Below, piece after piece: positions 54,953-64,000 of a stretch of DNA of 64,000 nt. Both the position numbers and the translations under genes were made by a program. Under the pieces are notes generated by a model that saw only the letters and a program-made list of their open reading frames with translations, was not told where the DNA came from and ran no database searches. The DNA lies in NCBI GenBank assembly GCA_028564925.1, contig CM053026.1, positions 133,473,155 through 133,537,154 of the forward strand. Direction: 5' to 3'. How positions within the stretch are numbered: the stretch's first letter is position 1; every line of letters begins with the position of its first letter. This DNA comes from Lithobates sylvaticus. Lineage: Eukaryota > Chordata > Amphibia > Anura > Ranidae.

Positions 54953-55088
54953 CAGTGATGGAGAACCTTGGCACCCCAGATGTTTTGGAACTTCATTTCC
55001 CATGATGCTCAACTACACTGCAGAGTGCATGAGCATCATGGGAAATGTAGTTCCAAAACTTCTGGGGTGCCAAGGTTCGCCATCACTG
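54953..55088. mobile_element. Palindromic hAT MITE, 136 bp
   Basis: A perfect 8-bp target duplication, GTCTAGGG, lies at 54945-54952 and 55089-55096. The element is almost wholly self-complementary: CAGTGATGGAGAACCTTGGC at one end, GCCAAGGTTCGCCATCACTG at the other, with the inner arm TTTCCCATGATGC. Confidence 0.95.
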
Positions 55089-55900
55089 GTCTAGGGGATT
55101 ACCTACAACAGTCTGAAACTGTCATTAATAAGTTTAAATAAAAAGGGTACCATGACCAGTGTTTGGCACACATACAAACACAGGTCATGGAGATGAACAG
55201 AAAGGAACTATTGAAGGATAAATCCAAAAAGATAAGAACCCGGGAAACTCTGGCTTTCCTAACCAATTTTAATAGAGATTACAAAACATTAGAGCATATT
55301 GTTAATAAACATTAGCTAATCTTATTAAGAGACTAAACATTATCCAACCTAATCCCTAAACATCCTCAATTCATATACCATAGAGCACCCAACCTAAGAA
55401 ATAGATTAGCCCCCAATATTCATGACCCTCCATGAATTCATGAAGAGAGTCACTTTTTTGACCAAAACGTTTTTTTCTATTGCCGTAGGTGTAAAGCATG
55501 TAAAACCACAAGGAAAAGCAAACGGAAAATAGATAAATTTGTATCATTCAGCACTGGTAAGAAATTTAGTGTTGAAAAGTTTATTACTTGTAAATCAACC
55601 CATGTAACCTATATAATCACCTGCCCTTGTGGGCTGCAATATGTTGGGCGTACCACAAGGAATTTGGGAACCAGAATCAATGAGCATCTTAATAACATAT
55701 AGAAAGGGTTCCCTAAGCATCACTTTAGGGTACATCACAATAAGGACCCAAGTTTAGCAACATTTTTTGGAATTGATAGGGTGGAACCTCACTGGAAAGG
55801 GGCAATATGACTCAAAGAATATCATCAAATTTAAACTGAGTGGATTTTAAATTAAATACACTTAATCCTGCAGGTATTAATGTGGATATAGATTACATTT

Positions 55901-57264
55901 TCTTTTTTTTTAATCTAACTATTAGTTTGTTATATTGTTTTAATATTGTTTTTTGAGGTGTTCCAATTGGATTTAATCCATTTAAACAGCATTGGCACTT
56001 TTCGGGCATTCTTTTATTCCACTACAAGATGGTGCTATGTTATATTTCCTTAAGAGCAGATTTCTCTAATTGCCAGTAGGGACTGCAAGCTGATTATATT
56101 ATATTTAATTATCAACTACCTATTGAAATATTTTGACCAGACCAATATAGCACATTAAAGATAGGTATTAGGTAAAATATTATATTCCAAATTTTGATCG
56201 ACTTTAGTACAAGCAGCCTTTTGGGATTTTATTGTGCAATCACTGCCGCTGGCAATGATCATTGTATTCTGATGGCAGGGAAGCCTCCTGCCCTCGGAAT
56301 ACAATTGTGCAGTGGGAGGGATTCCACCACCAAAACACTGCCTGTGTTGATGGGGAAATCTAGAGATTTTTTTATTCCTTCAACTCGTGGTCGAAGGAAA
56401 GAAAATTGCATAATCTATGGCTTACTTAGCACAATTGCAGATAGTTATCACATGATGGGTAAAGTAAATACCATGCTTAAGAGTGGTGCAATCGTAGCTT
56501 CTTGATTGCTTGCCTAGGCGAGGGTGACATAGTGATCAGCAATCGACTACATCCTAGGAGGCTGTATCAGTATGGGAGTAAGTATCATGCTATTTTGACC
56601 CTGGGAGCAGTTAGATTTTTCAGGACCTGGCAGAGAGATCTGTGATATCTAGCAGTAAATCATCAGGGGGCAGGCTGTGAAAATCAAGTTGCAGTCAGCT
56701 CCTGATGACAGGAGATTCAAGATGGTGGTGAAGAAGCCGAGTGGCACAAGCAGAACTCCGGCTACAAGAAAGACAATGCTGTACTCCGAGGACTAGAAAG
56801 TAGGTTGTTTTTCCATATGATACAGGGACACTTTTTAGGCTGAATTTAGCTTTGATAGGCAGGGGTAAGGTCCTCTTTATTGTGTGTTACATTAAGGCAG
56901 ACCATTCATTACTAGCTAGAGGGTCCCTTTAGCCACAAAATGTCCCTCTCTGCTCCCAGTACACGTTGGAGGCACAGCAAATACACAGGCACACTCCTGC
57001 ATGTCTTTTGGGAATTTCATTTCTGAAATCTTTTTAGCTAAATGTAACTGAGTGCATTTACAAAATTGTCAACATCCTATTAGATATGCACTTTGCCACA
57101 TATCTTCTTGATTAAAACAATTTCACTAAAATGAAATATAAGAGCTCCCTACTAATTCACCTCCTAATCATTGTAAGTTAGTGTGTACCAGCATCATGGA
57201 AGCAATTTCAACACCATAGACTGTCCATTTATGATTTCACAGAATACACAAGTCCATGCTTATG
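55901..57264. other. No gene recognised; possible MITE trace
   Basis: Mostly AT-rich. 56215-56345 (GCAATCACTGCCGCTGGCAA, then GGAATACAATTGTGCAG) resembles 59075-59160 and may be an old MITE interior. The 103-codon ORF at 56194-56505 has no motif. Confidence 0.4.
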
Positions 57265-57605
57265 CATAGCTCCCAACTGTCCCTGATTTCGAGGGACTGT
57301 CCCTGATTTGGAGCAATATCCCTCTGTCCCTCTTTCCCCCTCATTTGTCCCTCAATTTGGTCTAATCTATATAGTTGTATATAAAATGCACTTTTTATCT
57401 TTCAAAAAGTGTTTCCCAGAGCTAAACCTTTCATCCAATTTCTAAATTGCTGCATTTGTAAATTTTAAAAGCCCTTGTGGATTTAATGAACCCTTTTTTT
57501 GGGGTTAATTCTCCTTTAAGGGGTGTGTCAGGGGGCGTGTCATATGCCTACCTATGTTTGCTAGTAGGTGTCCCTCATTCCCATCTCGAAATGTTGGAAG
57601 GTATG
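57265..57605. mobile_element. MITE with CATAGCTCCCAAC ends, 341 bp
   Basis: The left end CATAGCTCCCAACTGTCCC and the right end TGTTGGAAGGTATG form an inverted repeat. Near-matching 6-bp flanks are CTTATG and CTTACG. The interior repeats GTCCCTGATTT and TCCCTC words. Same end type as 48120-50240. Confidence 0.7.
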
Positions 57606-57773
57606 CTTACGGGAGACTTAATGGCTTCCTTACAAAAGGACAAGTTTGGTCTACCCGGTACCCTTGGATTCGGTTTACCAACAAACATGACTACAAGGCA
57701 ATGCAGCTTGAAAGAACAGGAAAAAGAAGAGAGACAAGCCCAAGGTTTGCAGCCAGGCATTATCTGATGTCAC

Positions 57774-59325
57774 CTCTAAAGCTGGCAATACACTGTTCAT
57801 TTTTTTTTTTCAGTCAGGCATAATGAAAAAAAAATGACACATTCAATGTGGATGGGAACAATTGAGTACTGTCCGAGATACTTTTTTTATTTGCGCTAAC
57901 ATACAATTTTTCAGGAAAAGCTTTCGGAATACCCTTCTCCAAGGTCCTAGCCAGTGCTGGGACAAGGTCATCTAGAGCCCAGGGCGAACATGCCAAATTG
58001 CGCCCCCCAACAAGATGTATGAGGATTATGTGTCAGAAACCCCCCCCCAAAAAAAAATTATTGAGCACTAATCTGTATGCTTACCCCCTAAGCATCAATC
58101 CCCCCTCCTCCAAATACAAATTCACCCCCTGCTGAAATCCTCTTCCCAGCACAAATCTTTGCCCTCCCAACCCAAATACTCTCATTTCCCATATGCCCCC
58201 AGCACAACCCCCCCCCAAAAAAATCCCCCCCTCCTAGTACGAATTTTCTACCCCTCAATTTTCTACTCTGATCACAAATTATCCCCCCCCACTCCAAATC
58301 TCCCCTCCCAGCACAAATTCTCCCTAATCCCCTATTCTAGCAGAAATCCCCCCCCCCCCACATTTCCCCTTCTAACACAACCCCCCCCCCCCATAAAAAC
58401 AATTCCCCCTCCTAGTACAAATTCACTCCTCCACTCCCCTCTACCATATTACCTTTTCTAGCACAACCCCCCCCAAATCTTCTTCCCTCACCTCTCCTCC
58501 CAACACAAATCCCCTCAAAGCACCACTCCTAGCACACCTCCCCAAATTTTCCCTCGTAGAACAATTCTTATCCCTTCCCGTCCCCCAAATTCCTCCTCCC
58601 AACATAAATCCCCTCCTTCCAACCTCCTCCCAACATAAATCCCCCCCACCTCACATGATAACGCAGTGCCCAGGGCAGCCGCCCCCTCCTGCCCACCCTT
58701 TGTCCCGGCCCTGGTTATAGCAGTACTGATTCACAAAAGTTTTAGCAGACTGTTAAAAAAAGAGACAGTTTCCGAGTGAAAGGAAAAAAAACAAACACAC
58801 GCACAAATGTACATGGCAATGATAATAAAACAAGCATAGTTAGTGAGATAATACAGAGGGAGGGCTATAGACTGGGAGGGGGGCGACAGTCTCTTTTTTT
58901 AACATTCTGCTAAAACTTTTGTGAATTAGTACTGTTAGGACCTTGAAGAAGGGGACATACACAGAAAGCTTGTCCTAAAAAAATGTATGTTCGCAAATAA
59001 AAAAGTATAATGGACAGTACTCATTTATTTCTGTCACAAATGCACTATTACAGCTACAATCACCTCATTCGATGTGGATGGAGAAATCCTCCCCACTGTG
59101 CTATTGTATTCTGGCAACGGGGAGACTCCCCAAATTTCAGAATACACAGATCAGCACTAAAACGTATTGCCTGTAGTCCTGAATGAGCAACTTTTATCTG
59201 ACAGGGCAGTTGATCAGAAGCCGATCAGTAGATCAAATTCTGTTCAACTGCAGTGGCAACATGAATCGAAATTCGGCCAGTCCCTGCTGAATTGGCAGAA
59301 TTCTGATCCTTGTATGGCCAGCTTA
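57774..59325. mobile_element. Composite inverted-repeat element around a hAT MITE
   Basis: The outer ends AGCTGGCAATACAC and GTATGGCCAGCTTAA are inverted. Inside, 57850-57950 plus 58722-58790 is the inverse of 58880-59040 (shared GAGTACTGTCC, CAAGGTCCTA, ACAAAAGTTTTAGCAGA). The 762-bp hAT MITE splits the left arm. It is non-coding apart from incidental ORFs. Confidence 0.6.
57952..58713. mobile_element. hAT MITE with C-rich minisatellite interior, 762 bp
   Basis: The ends CAGTGCTGGGACAAGG and CCTTTGTCCCGGCCCTG are inverted. The 8-bp flanks GTCCTAGC and GTTATAGC agree at 6 of 8 positions. The interior (58080-58640) is a degenerate repeat of CCCCCTCCCAGCACAAAT type with long C runs. Non-coding. 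Confidence 0.8.
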
Positions 59326-59603
59326 ACTATTCTTCCTCTTATACCCCTCACACTTATCTTTAGCTTCCCCTTCCACCCCCTCACCCACTTTATTCCTCTC
59401 ACCCTCTACCAGTTTTGCCTTGACCCTTTTACTCCTCCATCTCAACAGCCTCCATATCTTACCCCTCTTCTCTGCAGGTAACTACCACCAACTTAAAATG
59501 AAAAAGTGAGTTGGATGTATACACATTAACCACTGGCTGTTTTATAGATTTATGATTTATATACAGATGGATAGAAAAAAAATAACTTAATTGATTTATG
59601 GAG

Positions 59604-59608
<5 letters not shown>
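59326..59608. other. No gene recognised
   Basis: CT-rich stretch (59330-59475) followed by AT-rich sequence. Confidence 0.45.

Positions 59609-59694
<86 letters not shown>
59609..59694. repeat. (AT)n microsatellite, about 43 units
   Basis: Uninterrupted dinucleotide run; gives a meaningless YIYI ORF. Confidence 0.97.
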
Positions 59695-59695
<1 letters not shown>

Positions 59696-59827
59696 CTGTC
59701 GTAAACACTCCAAGTATTTGCATTTCTCCATAATCATAAAATAAATAACAAATTAAAAGAAAACTGCAGTTTACAGAGCTACAGTAAGTAACTCAAGCTG
59801 AAATGTACACACACATGTGAATGCGTG

Positions 59828-60003
59828 AGACCCCATTCACACTATAAGATTTTCTGCAGATTTTTGTCTTTAGATTTACCAAAACCATGTAGTGCAAGGG
59901 CCTGCCTGATTGCATACAAATTCCAAACAAATTGAAACTCTTAAGGTTTGACCTCATATTATATGCTTTTGGTAAATCTGAAGACAAAAATCTGCAGAAA
60001 ATC
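59828..60003. mobile_element. MITE with 36-bp inverted arms
   Basis: GATTTTCTGCAGATTTTTGT with CTTTAGATTTACC (59848-59883) is inverted at 59966-60003. The left edge CCCCATTCACACTATAAG has the CCATTCACAC style of Harbinger-type MITEs. The right end is replaced by the next element. Confidence 0.7.
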
Positions 60004-60006
60004 TAA

Positions 60007-60125
60007 TGTCCCGTACACACGAGCGGAAATTCCGCCAGCAAAAGTCCGATGTGAGCTTTTGGTTGGAAATTCCGACCGTGTGTATGCTCCAGACTTTTGC
60101 TGGTGGAACGCAAAAGATTGAGAGC
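60007..60125. mobile_element. Harbinger-type MITE (GTGTACACA family), right end lost
   Basis: Starts TGTCCCGTACACACGAGCGG after TAA. The interior GGAAATTCCG and the inverted pair CCAGCAAAAGTC / GACTTTTGCTGG match the copy at 8350. No right terminus seen. Confidence 0.6.
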
Positions 60126-60162
60126 AGGTTCTCTATTTTTATAATTTTATTATACTAATTAA

Positions 60163-61115
60163 GCGCTTGCCGACCGTCCGCTGTCATTATACTGTGGCAG
60201 GTTGGCACGGCTGCGTGAATCGTCATAGGTGTACGTCAGCTGATTTAAGAGCTATAGGGGGCACGCGCATCACACCAGTGCCGATACGTGTGGCCGGCAG
60301 CCACAATGTCTGCCGGCCACCCGCAATTGCTCCTCATAGAGCCAGAATGGGGAACTGTCAATGTAAACAGACAGATCCCCGTTCTGACAGGGGAAAAGAG
60401 AGTTGCTGCTGTTCCTAGTGATCAGGAACAGCGATCTCTCTCCTCCTCCAGTCAGCCCAGCCCCCACAGTTAGAAACACCTCCCTAGGGAACACTTAACC
60501 CCTTGATCGCCCTTAGTGTTAACCCCTTCCCTGACAGTGACATTTATACAGTAATCAGTGGCTATTTTTAGCTCTGATCACTGTATAAATGTCAGTGGTC
60601 CCCAAAAAATTTCAAAAGTGTCCGATCTGTCATCCGCAAATGTGGCAGTCCCGCTAAAAATCGCAGATCGCTGCCATTAATAGTAAAAAATAAATAAATA
60701 ATAAAAATGCCATAAATCTATCCCTTATTCTGTAGATGCTATAACTTTTGTGCAAAGCAGTCAATATACGCTTATTGCGATTTTTTTTTTTTTTAACCAA
60801 AAATATGTAGAAGAATACATATTGGCCTCAACCGATGAAGAAATTAGTTTTTGTTTTTTTGGGCATTTATTATAGCAAAAATAGGTAAAAAAAATGGAGA
60901 TCTTTTTTTTTTGTTCATAGTGCAAAAAAATTAAAACCGCAGAGGTGATCCAATACCACCAAAAGAAAGCTCTATTTGTGGGGAAAAAAAGAACATCCAT
61001 TTTGTTTGGGGTACAATGTTGAACGACCGCGCAATCGTCATGTAAAGCGACGCAGTGCCGTATCGCAAAAAATGGCCTGGTCATTAATATACAAATCCTT
61101 CCAGTCCTTAAGCGG
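60163..61115. mobile_element. TTAA element, short form of the large family, 953 bp
   Basis: TTAA at 60159-60162 and 61116-61119. The left end GCGCTTGCCGACCGTCCG opposes a right end CAGTCCTTAAGCGG. It has a GC-rich left part with the GTTCCTAGTGATCAGGAAC hairpin and the TACAGTAATCAGTGGC / CTGATCACTGTA pair, then the AT-rich module of 40320-40690 in inverse. Non-coding. Confidence 0.85.
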
Positions 61116-61119
61116 TTAA

Positions 61120-62231
61120 ACGTATGCTGTAACCTTACTTTTATGAGATAATGTAAAAACACCCCACTATGTATCCTATGAATATATTTACACATTGCAG
61201 TAAAGTTCTCAAAATGAATTGGCTTAGTTCACAATAATAATAAACCAGTTGGAAGGGTACACTGCATTATGTGAGCAATCTTTCTGTAGGTGTGTAATTT
61301 ATAGTTACACCACTAGAGGACAGTCAGTACTTGTTAGTTTCAGAATAACAGCCATCATGCACATGAAAACATAACGCATTTTGCCATCTTAGCATAGTTT
61401 CATGATAATTTTGCAGTGTTACCAGGTGGAAAAATGAGCAATATAGCAAATACTGAATTATCTGTATAGATGCTGAGGATTTTTATACAATGTATGCTAA
61501 ATAAAAGAAAGTGGCAATATAATAGAAATAGTTGTATAATTATTTCTATTAGTTTATGAGCCAAGAAAGAATATATTTGCACGATGGTAACTGTATTTTT
61601 TTAAGACTCATATTACGAATAAGATCATGATTTTGTAATAAATAAAACCTTCTACGAATGTTGTCATTTCAGTATTCATTCAACAGTTCTTAGTATTGTG
61701 TTAACCAGTGCTAATATATTTCTTTCAAAGGTACTGCCAGCTAGTATTAATTTAAGCAACAAATACCATAAACCAGCAGACAGCTAGTAACAACTGCAAA
61801 TATTCAATACAATTAAAGGAAGATTGGTTAGCTTTCACTACTTATATTATTTGTTATTGGGAGAGAAACGGTTAAAATGGGCCACAAAACCAGTAAAATT
61901 GTCGTTCTGTATGCTTTGTTGCTTTTACCATTTCCTATGATTTCCGCTACAACAAATGTAATTGGGAGATTTACTAAAATTGGTGCACTCAGCCAATCAG
62001 CTTCTAACTTGAGCTTGCTCAATTAAGCTTTGGCAATAAAACCAGATAGATCATGGCAAATCTTTGCTATTATTGGTCATTGCAGTTAAATAACATGAAA
62101 GTGCTCACAAATACTTATGGTCACTCCTTTCATGTGCTAGTACCAGACATTACATTAGACATTACATACACATACATATACATATTACATAGCAGCATTC
62201 TTTTATTTGACCTGGTAATCCAGCCAATAAC
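61120..62231. promoter_or_regulatory. Low-repeat block; candidate conserved non-coding element 6
   Basis: The part from about 61300 to 61850 is repeat-free with varied sequence, for example TAACAGCCATCATGCACATG near 61347, CATTTTGCCATCTTAGC near 61377 and TATTAATTTAAGCAAC near 61745. No protein ORF. 61850-62231 is unassigned. Inference from texture. Confidence 0.3.
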
Positions 62232-62530
62232 CAGGGGTGGTGCAAGGGTTTTTGACACCCTAGGCAAAACCTAATTTTTTCACCACCATTGGCTCCACCC
62301 CCTTTTACTGTCCATGTGACAGAAGGCGGTGCTATACAGAAAGCATCGGCTCTGCTTCCTCTAGCGCTGGCTCCAGTGCTGTGCCTCCAATTACACTACC
62401 GGCCAGACTTAGTTGCATTCTGCAGCCTGCAGAGCATGCAGACGCGGAGGGAAACCAGTGGCCGAGCGCCCCTAGGCAGCAGTGCGCCCTAGGCGGCTGC
62501 CTAGTTTGCCTAGTGGTAGCACCGGCCCTG
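62232..62530. mobile_element. hAT MITE, 299 bp
   Basis: A perfect 8-bp target duplication, CCAATAAC, at 62224-62231 and 62531-62538. The ends CAGGGGTGGTGCAAGG and TGGTAGCACCGGCCCTG form an imperfect inverted repeat. The interior has CCTAGGC and GCCTAG pairs. Non-coding. Confidence 0.9.
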
Positions 62531-62838
62531 CCAATAACACACTACCTGTCCTATGTCTCCACTCTGATTGGAGGAGCAATAGACACATCTTTGCACAGCT
62601 TAGTCTGGAGAGTGGGTTGTATTAGATACATAAGATACATTTAGATGGACTTGACTAACAAATTAAAACTGAACTCCAACAAACACTTTTAAGCAGTTAC
62701 AGCAACGTGTTATTTTTTTCTATTGGGATAAAGGTTTCACATAAATTCAGAAAAGCTGACAATTTTAAGCACCCCTGTCAGTGCTAAATGGTTTGGCTCC
62801 ACCCTCTAACTACTTCCTTTGCCGTACAGCTTGTTCTG
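62531..62838. other. No gene recognised
   Basis: Unassigned sequence between a hAT MITE and a TTAA element. Confidence 0.45.
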
Positions 62839-62842
62839 TTAA

Positions 62843-63770
62843 CCGTTTGCCGACCAGCCGCCGTCATTATACTGCGACAGGTTGGCGCAAATCTCCGTAG
62901 CCGCACGTCGGGGGCTTTAAGAGTGATAGGGGGCATGCGCATGCCCGCGGCGCGGTGCTGGAGTTGATGCGTGTGGTGACGAGCGATCGCTCCACAGAGA
63001 GCCAGAACGGGGATCTGTCAATGTAAACAAACAGATCCCCGTTCTGACAGGGGAGGAGAGAGAGATCATCTGTTCCTAGTGAATAGGAACAGCGATCGGT
63101 CTCCTCCTCCAGTCAGTCCCCTCCCCCCACAGTTAGAAACACCTACCTAGGGAACACATTTAACCCTTTGATCGCCCCATAGTGTTAACCCCCTTCCCTG
63201 CCAGTGACATTTATACAGTAATCAGTGGCTATTTTTAGCTCTGAACGCTGTATGAATGTCAATGGTCCCAAAAAAGTCTCAAAAGTGTCCGATCTGTCCT
63301 CCGCAATGTCGCAGTCACGCTAAAAATCGCAGATTGTCGCCAATATTAGTAAAAAATAATAATAAAATGCCATAAATCTATCCCCTATTTTGTAGACGCT
63401 GTAACTTTTGTGAAAACCAATCAATATACGCTCATTGCCAAAAATATATAGAAGAATACACATTGGTCTAAACTGATGAAGAAATACATTTTTTGGGGGG
63501 ATATTTATTATAGCAAAAAGTACAGAATATTGTTTTTTTTTTTTTCAAAATTGTCGCTCTATTTTTGTTTATAGCGCAAAAAAATAAAAACCGCAGAGGT
63601 GACCAAATGCCACCAAAAGAAAGCTCTATTTGTGGGGAAAATAAACAACATACATTTTGTTTGGGTACAACAACACACGACTGCGCAATTGTCAGTTAAA
63701 TCGACGCAGTGCCGTATCGCAAAAAATGGCCTGATCTTTAAGGGGGTAAATCCTTACCGTCCTTAAGTGG
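62843..63770. mobile_element. TTAA element, short form of the large family, 928 bp
   Basis: TTAA at 62839-62842 and 63771-63774. Same orientation and plan as 60163-61115: CCGTTTGCCGACCAGCCG left end, CpG-rich core, GTTCCTAGTGAATAGGAAC hairpin, ATAATAAAATGCC and AAAGAAAGCTCTATTTGTGG modules, and GTCCTTAAGTGG right end. The TTAA at its right is also the left TTAA of the next element. Confidence 0.85.
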
Positions 63771-63774
63771 TTAA

Positions 63775-63929
63775 AGGAAGTGGAAAAATAAACGACTTGT
63801 TGGATAGACAGATTAAACAAGAGAAAAAAACTCCCCCCCCCCCCCCAAAAGAAAACAAGTGTGTCCATCACATCTAAGATTTGTAGAGCCACAATATATA
63901 AAATGTTTGGTTTTGGTTTTAATTCCGCT
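63775..63929. mobile_element. Short TTAA MITE, 155 bp
   Basis: TTAA at 63771-63774 and 63930-63933. The ends AGGAAGTGGAAAAATAAAC and GGTTTTAATTCCGCT are weakly inverted. A C-run lies at 63832-63846. Non-coding. Confidence 0.6.
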
Positions 63930-64000
63930 TTAAGGCTCAGGGAGGACCTAGAAGAATGCATCTCTGTTTAATGATCTGCCTACCTAGAATTATGTATAGC

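Larger units (their letters stand above)
52560..55860 (+). pseudogene. Penelope-like RT and GIY-YIG endonuclease, broken
   Basis: The N-terminal part (52780-52990) is coiled-coil-like with LREALRPFKDTPVYKEKN. The pre-RT block at 53240-53360 reads NLSDYVFTTNELKVLELGL. After the L2 insertion, 54350-54540 gives a PKIHKDKEHPPMRPIISG-type block (RT motif) and LRDSKHLMNSL in shifting frames. 54715-54780 gives GVKYAPSVANLL, the conserved AMGTKFAPSVAN region. 55480-55800 gives KFITCKSTHVTYIITCPCG, LQYVGRTTRNLGTRINEHL and FFGIDRVEPHW, a GIY-YIG nuclease with a CPCG lead-in. Many stops and frame changes; not functional. Confidence 0.85.
51400..55900 (+). mobile_element. Penelope-like element (GIY-YIG type), decayed, with three insertions
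   Basis: Coding remnants from about 52560 to 55860 show a Penelope-type reverse transcriptase followed by a GIY-YIG endonuclease. Upstream sequence (51400-52550) has the style of a 5' region but its start is uncertain. Later insertions are a TTAA MITE (51950-52407), an L2 LINE in the opposite orientation (53608-54118) and a hAT MITE (54953-55088). Confidence 0.8.

Noticed and set aside
58080-58640. Proline-rich ORFs suggesting a host protein
   Set aside because: They come from a C-rich minisatellite inside a hAT MITE.
59459-59737. ORF with a long YI repeat
   Set aside because: Translation of the AT microsatellite.

Overview
The window reads as nuclear DNA of a vertebrate, most likely a frog and probably a ranid. 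The basis is an AT-rich background with no ribosomal or tRNA genes, no operons and no recognisable host exon, and a very dense load of amphibian-style transposons: TTAA-bounded non-autonomous elements, Harbinger-type and hAT MITEs, Tc1 elements, CR1, L2 and L1 LINEs, a Penelope-like element, and Ty3/Gypsy remnants. The frog and ranid assignment rests on recalled repeat families and was not searched.

The only intact protein gene seen is a piggyBac transposase on the minus strand (31306-33048). It sits in a complete 2.4 kb element with TTAA at both ends, and that element landed in a TTAA inside an older TTAA-bounded MITE.

Layout: 1-9.4 kb holds a Harbinger-type MITE, a tRNA-derived SINE, a long-inverted-repeat element, a fossil LTR and several TTAA MITEs. 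9.6-20.7 kb is the least invaded part; it has low-repeat AT-rich blocks with octamer- and homeobox-like words that may be conserved regulatory elements, a duplicated GATA microsatellite, and small LINE and MITE insertions. 21-25.2 kb is a chain of Tc1, MITE, L2 and Tc1. 26.4-28.8 kb is a hAT element carrying a Harbinger-type MITE and a 5'-truncated L1 with clear target duplications. 29.9-34.7 kb is a run of TTAA elements including piggyBac. 36.7-39.8 kb holds a decayed Tc1 and a Ty3/Gypsy fossil. 40.3-45.3 kb is one 5.1 kb non-coding TTAA-bounded element with a 1.1 kb palindrome and a 350-bp tandem repeat. 45.4-50.8 kb is a CR1 LINE broken by a multi-level nest of DNA transposons. 51.4-55.9 kb is a Penelope-like element hit by three later insertions. 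57-64 kb has further hAT, Harbinger-type and TTAA elements around one low-repeat stretch.

There is no host pathway to describe. The common theme is self-mobilising DNA: one transposase that looks whole, many elements that need a transposase from elsewhere, and decayed LINE, Tc1 and PLE proteins. The most interesting structural signals are the palindrome-bearing 5.1 kb TTAA element and the repeated, outward-facing splice-donor-like GTAAGT motifs flanking CpG-rich cores of several different TTAA MITEs.
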